Shown: positions 61,873 through 64,000 of the stretch, piece after piece | Numbering within the stretch: position 1 is the first letter of the stretch | How the letters are laid out: every line of letters starts with the position of its first letter | NCBI GenBank assembly: GCA_002245135.1 | Contig: NGBS01001165.1 | Location: forward strand, 218,049 to 282,048 | Direction of reading: 5' to 3' | DNA length: 64,000 nt | DNA from: Proteromonas lacertae | Lineage: Eukaryota; Sar; Bigyra; Opalinata; Proteromonadidae | Notes under the pieces: generated by a model | The model's input: the letters and a program-made list of their open reading frames with translations, nothing else | The model's database searches: none | What the model was told of the DNA's origin: nothing | Translations under genes and position numbers: made by a program

Positions 61873-62646
61873 TTAAATCATTTCTTCTACCTCTCCCAAA
61901 TCCTTATCACTTAAAGCGTTACCAAAGTTAATAGACTTAGCAGCACTAATAAAACCATTACTAATTACTTTCTTAGCAGGGAATGGTCTACGAGTACTAA
62001 TTAAATCACTATCTTCTATCTTAGTTCTCTTAATTCTTGGAGGTGAAACAAATTTGTTTTGATTAGCTTGTTCTTTCTTAATTTTCTTCTCATTACTTCT
62101 TCTAATAGTTGTAGCTAAATCAGGATTTTCATCATAACCAACAATATCACTACAAACTCTATGATTAACAAAGTTTTGAGTACCATTACTCTTAATAGAG
62201 ATTTGATTATCAACAACACTTACAGCAATTTTACTACCAACATCAACATCAGATGGAACTCTATAGTTACTATTATCCCATATCATAATAGAATTGAAAT
62301 TGTGGAAGTATTTAATACCATGTTGAGGTTCTCTACATCCTACACTAATCAAATATCCACGAATGATTTTTTCTATAAAGTCATTCTCGTTTCTATCATA
62401 AATTTGTTTCAATACATATTTCACTTCATCAGCTGAATATGTTTCAAAATCTCTTCCATTATTAATTACAACTTTATGATCCAAATCATGAACAAAAGTA
62501 ATCAATACATATTGACTAGTTTTAGTAGGCTTAACTGTAATACTCTCAACAGTTCCTTTAATAATCCACTTGTTACATAACTTTGGATTCTTGTAGTAAT
62601 CACTGAATTCTACATCTGTAGCTTCATAGGGTGTTTCGTTACTCAT
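61873..62646 (-). CDS. Maverick protein, possible OB-fold nucleic-acid-binding, unknown
   Basis: A 257-residue intact frame, unlike the integrase and polymerase beside it. The first half has strand-rich stretches (WIIKGTVESITVKPTKTSQYVLITFVHD; YLISVGCREPQHG) that could be an OB fold. The second half is basic and disordered with KKIKKEQ and PPRIKRTK nuclear-localisation-like motifs and an acidic C-terminal end (DLGEVEEMI), as in single-strand DNA-binding proteins. That reading is an inference from composition. Shares a 160-bp divergent promoter region with the polymerase gene. Confidence 0.6.
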   Translation of the reverse strand: MSNETPYEATDVEFSDYYKNPKLCNKWIIKGTVESITVKPTKTSQYVLITFVHDLDHKVVINNGRDFETYSADEVKYVLKQIYDRNENDFIEKIIRGYLISVGCREPQHGIKYFHNFNSIMIWDNSNYRVPSDVDVGSKIAVSVVDNQISIKSNGTQNFVNHRVCSDIVGYDENPDLATTIRRSNEKKIKKEQANQNKFVSPPRIKRTKIEDSDLISTRRPFPAKKVISNGFISAAKSINFGNALSDKDLGEVEEMI

Positions 62647-62731
62647 TTTATATAAGGGAGAGATGAAAATAAAAAATGATTAAAAAATGTCAAGAAAAAT
62701 GAAAATGAAAATTTCTTTTTATTTTTAAAGT

Positions 62732-62761
62732 CGACCAATCAAATCATCCGACCAATCAAAT
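62732..62761. promoter_or_regulatory. paired 13-bp CCAAT-containing direct repeat between divergent Maverick genes
   Basis: CGACCAATCAAAT occurs at 62732-62744 and again at 62749-62761, centred between starts at 62646 (minus) and 62807 (plus). The same CCAATCAAAT core is at 58031-58040 in the other orientation. Likely a transcription factor site used by several element genes. Confidence 0.5.
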
Positions 62762-62806
62762 TTCATATTTCATTTTTGATTTATTTCGCGAATTCTGTCT
62801 ATATAT

Positions 62807-64000
62807 ATGAGCAAACATAAAAAGCTTTTAAAAGCATTTTTTAAACTTCTAGAACAAACTTTTAATAAAAATAAACATCATAAGCATAAGCATCACCATC
62901 ATCATAAACATAAACATACAGATGAACTACCACCAGAAGAAGCTCCAAAACGAAGATTAGCGCCATTATTTAGTACAGATGCTATTCAAAATAAAAAAGA
63001 TATAATAATGATATACCAATAATCAGTGATACATTCTTTGGTGGATTAATGCCTTCTTCCCTACCAAAACCTAACCAAAATCAAAGATTTAATGATAGAA
63101 TACGTGATGCTAGAGAAGTTGATAAATCATCTCAAGGTGTTACCAGGAAATGGGTTTTCAATTATAACAATAGAAATTACAGTACACCACAACAATGTTA
63201 TCATGATTTTGTTAATAATAGTGATATCAAAGATATATTACATGAACTAGCTGATACTATGAATATGATCAAATTTTTCTTTATTGTACGTTCAATTTAT
63301 ATACCTGATGAGTCTACTGACAGTGATGATGAAGTTTCTATATTTAGTCGTAGTAGACTATGTGAAATAACAAAATGTCTACTGTAGGTGAAATACAAAC
63401 TATACTGGAGAATATATTTACACAAATATCAGAAGATGATTCAAATCATCCTCAAAGTGGTCTTACTTTTGCTAGAGTAAATACTATAGAATTATATGTA
63501 ACAAAATTTAAAGTGATACGTGGAAGTAGTTTTATTGTTTTACCTGCTAAACTTCAAGGTCTTAGATGTTTAACAAATGTAATAAATGAAGATAATGAAT
63601 GCTTTAAGTGGAGTGTACTATGCTCTTTTATATTCTAATAATCTACAATGTAATAAAGATAAACCTGAAAAATACAAAATGTATGAAAAGAAACATGATT
63701 GGAGTATGTTAACATTCCCTGTTGATGCTACAGACAATGAATTATTGATAAGTTTGAAACAAAGAATCGACTAAATGTGAATATATTTTATATTGATATT
63801 GCTAAAGATAAAGAAGAAATATTCTTACCCATTCATTTATCTAAACAAAAGAAATCTAAAAAATATAGTGTTGTAAATCTATTGCTAATAAAAATGAAGA
63901 TGGAAATTCACACTATGTAACAATAAATACCTTACCTGCTCTATTTAGAAAAATGATAGATAAAAAGAATAATACTAATAATATATTTGTGTGTCCATAT
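62807..64000 (+). pseudogene. Maverick B-family DNA polymerase, N-terminal part, frameshifted and cut by window end
   Basis: Starts at 62807 with a His/Lys-rich stretch. A conserved N-terminal polymerase region follows: VLPAKLQGLRCLTNVINEDNECFKWSVL (63540-63625), then a YEKKHDWSMLTFPV block, a V-N-x-F-Y block, VVNLLLI and HYVTINTLPAL, the order found in the N-terminal domain of Maverick polymerases of animals and protists. The exonuclease and polymerase motifs would lie beyond the window. The frame shifts at about 63000-63020, 63375-63387, 63605-63640, 63765-63775 and 63875-63895, five times in 0.9 kb. It is a self-synthesising element's replicase, here dead. Confidence 0.8.

Larger units (their letters stand above)
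57391..64000 (+). mobile_element. Maverick/Polinton DNA transposon, left part, degraded
   Basis: Boundary set where similarity to the copy B flank ends (57390). Inside are a hairpin-containing terminal region, four small plus-strand genes (57655, 58125, 58774, 59339), a retroviral-type integrase (60651-61812, minus), an unknown minus-strand gene (61873) and the N-terminal part of a Maverick-type B-family DNA polymerase (62807 onwards). Gene type and order fit a Polinton, which is usually 15-20 kb, so more than half lies beyond the window. No capsid, packaging ATPase or protease gene is seen here. The integrase and polymerase carry several frameshifts each, so the copy is probably inactive. 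The small genes lack introns, unlike host genes. Confidence 0.85.

Overview
The window is nuclear DNA of an AT-rich, gene-dense, intron-rich ciliated or flagellated protist. CFAP57 and CFAP161 indicate a motile axoneme, and FANCD2, PRMT1, MEMO1, two DHHC palmitoyltransferases and a kelch-RING protein are ordinary eukaryotic genes. TAA, TAG and TGA all act as stops in intact genes, so the standard code applies. Introns are very short: about 25-60 bp (one of 62, one of 82), nearly pure A+T, starting GTA (usually GTAT) and ending TAG. I placed most of them by checking that the flanking exons join in frame. Fourteen host gene models give exact multiples of three. I cannot name the lineage; intron size and ends recall ciliates, but the code is not that of Paramecium.

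Layout. 1-4381: decayed locus for a Crinkler/RHS-like (CR) P-loop NTPase plus PD-(D/E)XK nuclease, reading out of the left edge. 4668-45694: host genes on both strands: a proline-rich protein, CFAP57, a dead LRR gene, two paralogous type I membrane proteins (12544-14633 and 41504-44042), two pseudokinase-LRR genes, an amidohydrolase, FANCD2, MEMO1, kelch-RING, a double-BTB protein, a six-finger C2H2 protein, a type I membrane protein, PRMT1, MsrAB, two divergent DHHC enzymes, a GT31-like glycosyltransferase and CFAP161. 45743-57390: two further CR NTPase cassettes, separated and flanked by near-identical partial copies of the CFAP161 3' end. 57391-64000: the left part of a Maverick/Polinton DNA transposon with several small genes, a broken integrase and the broken N-terminal part of its B-family DNA polymerase.

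The most unusual part is 44962-57390. Two roughly 5-kb cassettes, each encoding NTPase 1 + REase, a variable middle and a second NTPase, are each bracketed by long direct repeats (781 bp and about 650 bp) copied from the 3' end of CFAP161. The left boundary of cassette 2 falls on the same host base as the Maverick terminus. Single-base frameshifts are frequent in the CR loci and the Maverick but absent from the host genes I could join, which points to real decay (or recoding) rather than poor assembly. One of the breaks sits on a textbook -1 slippery heptamer.
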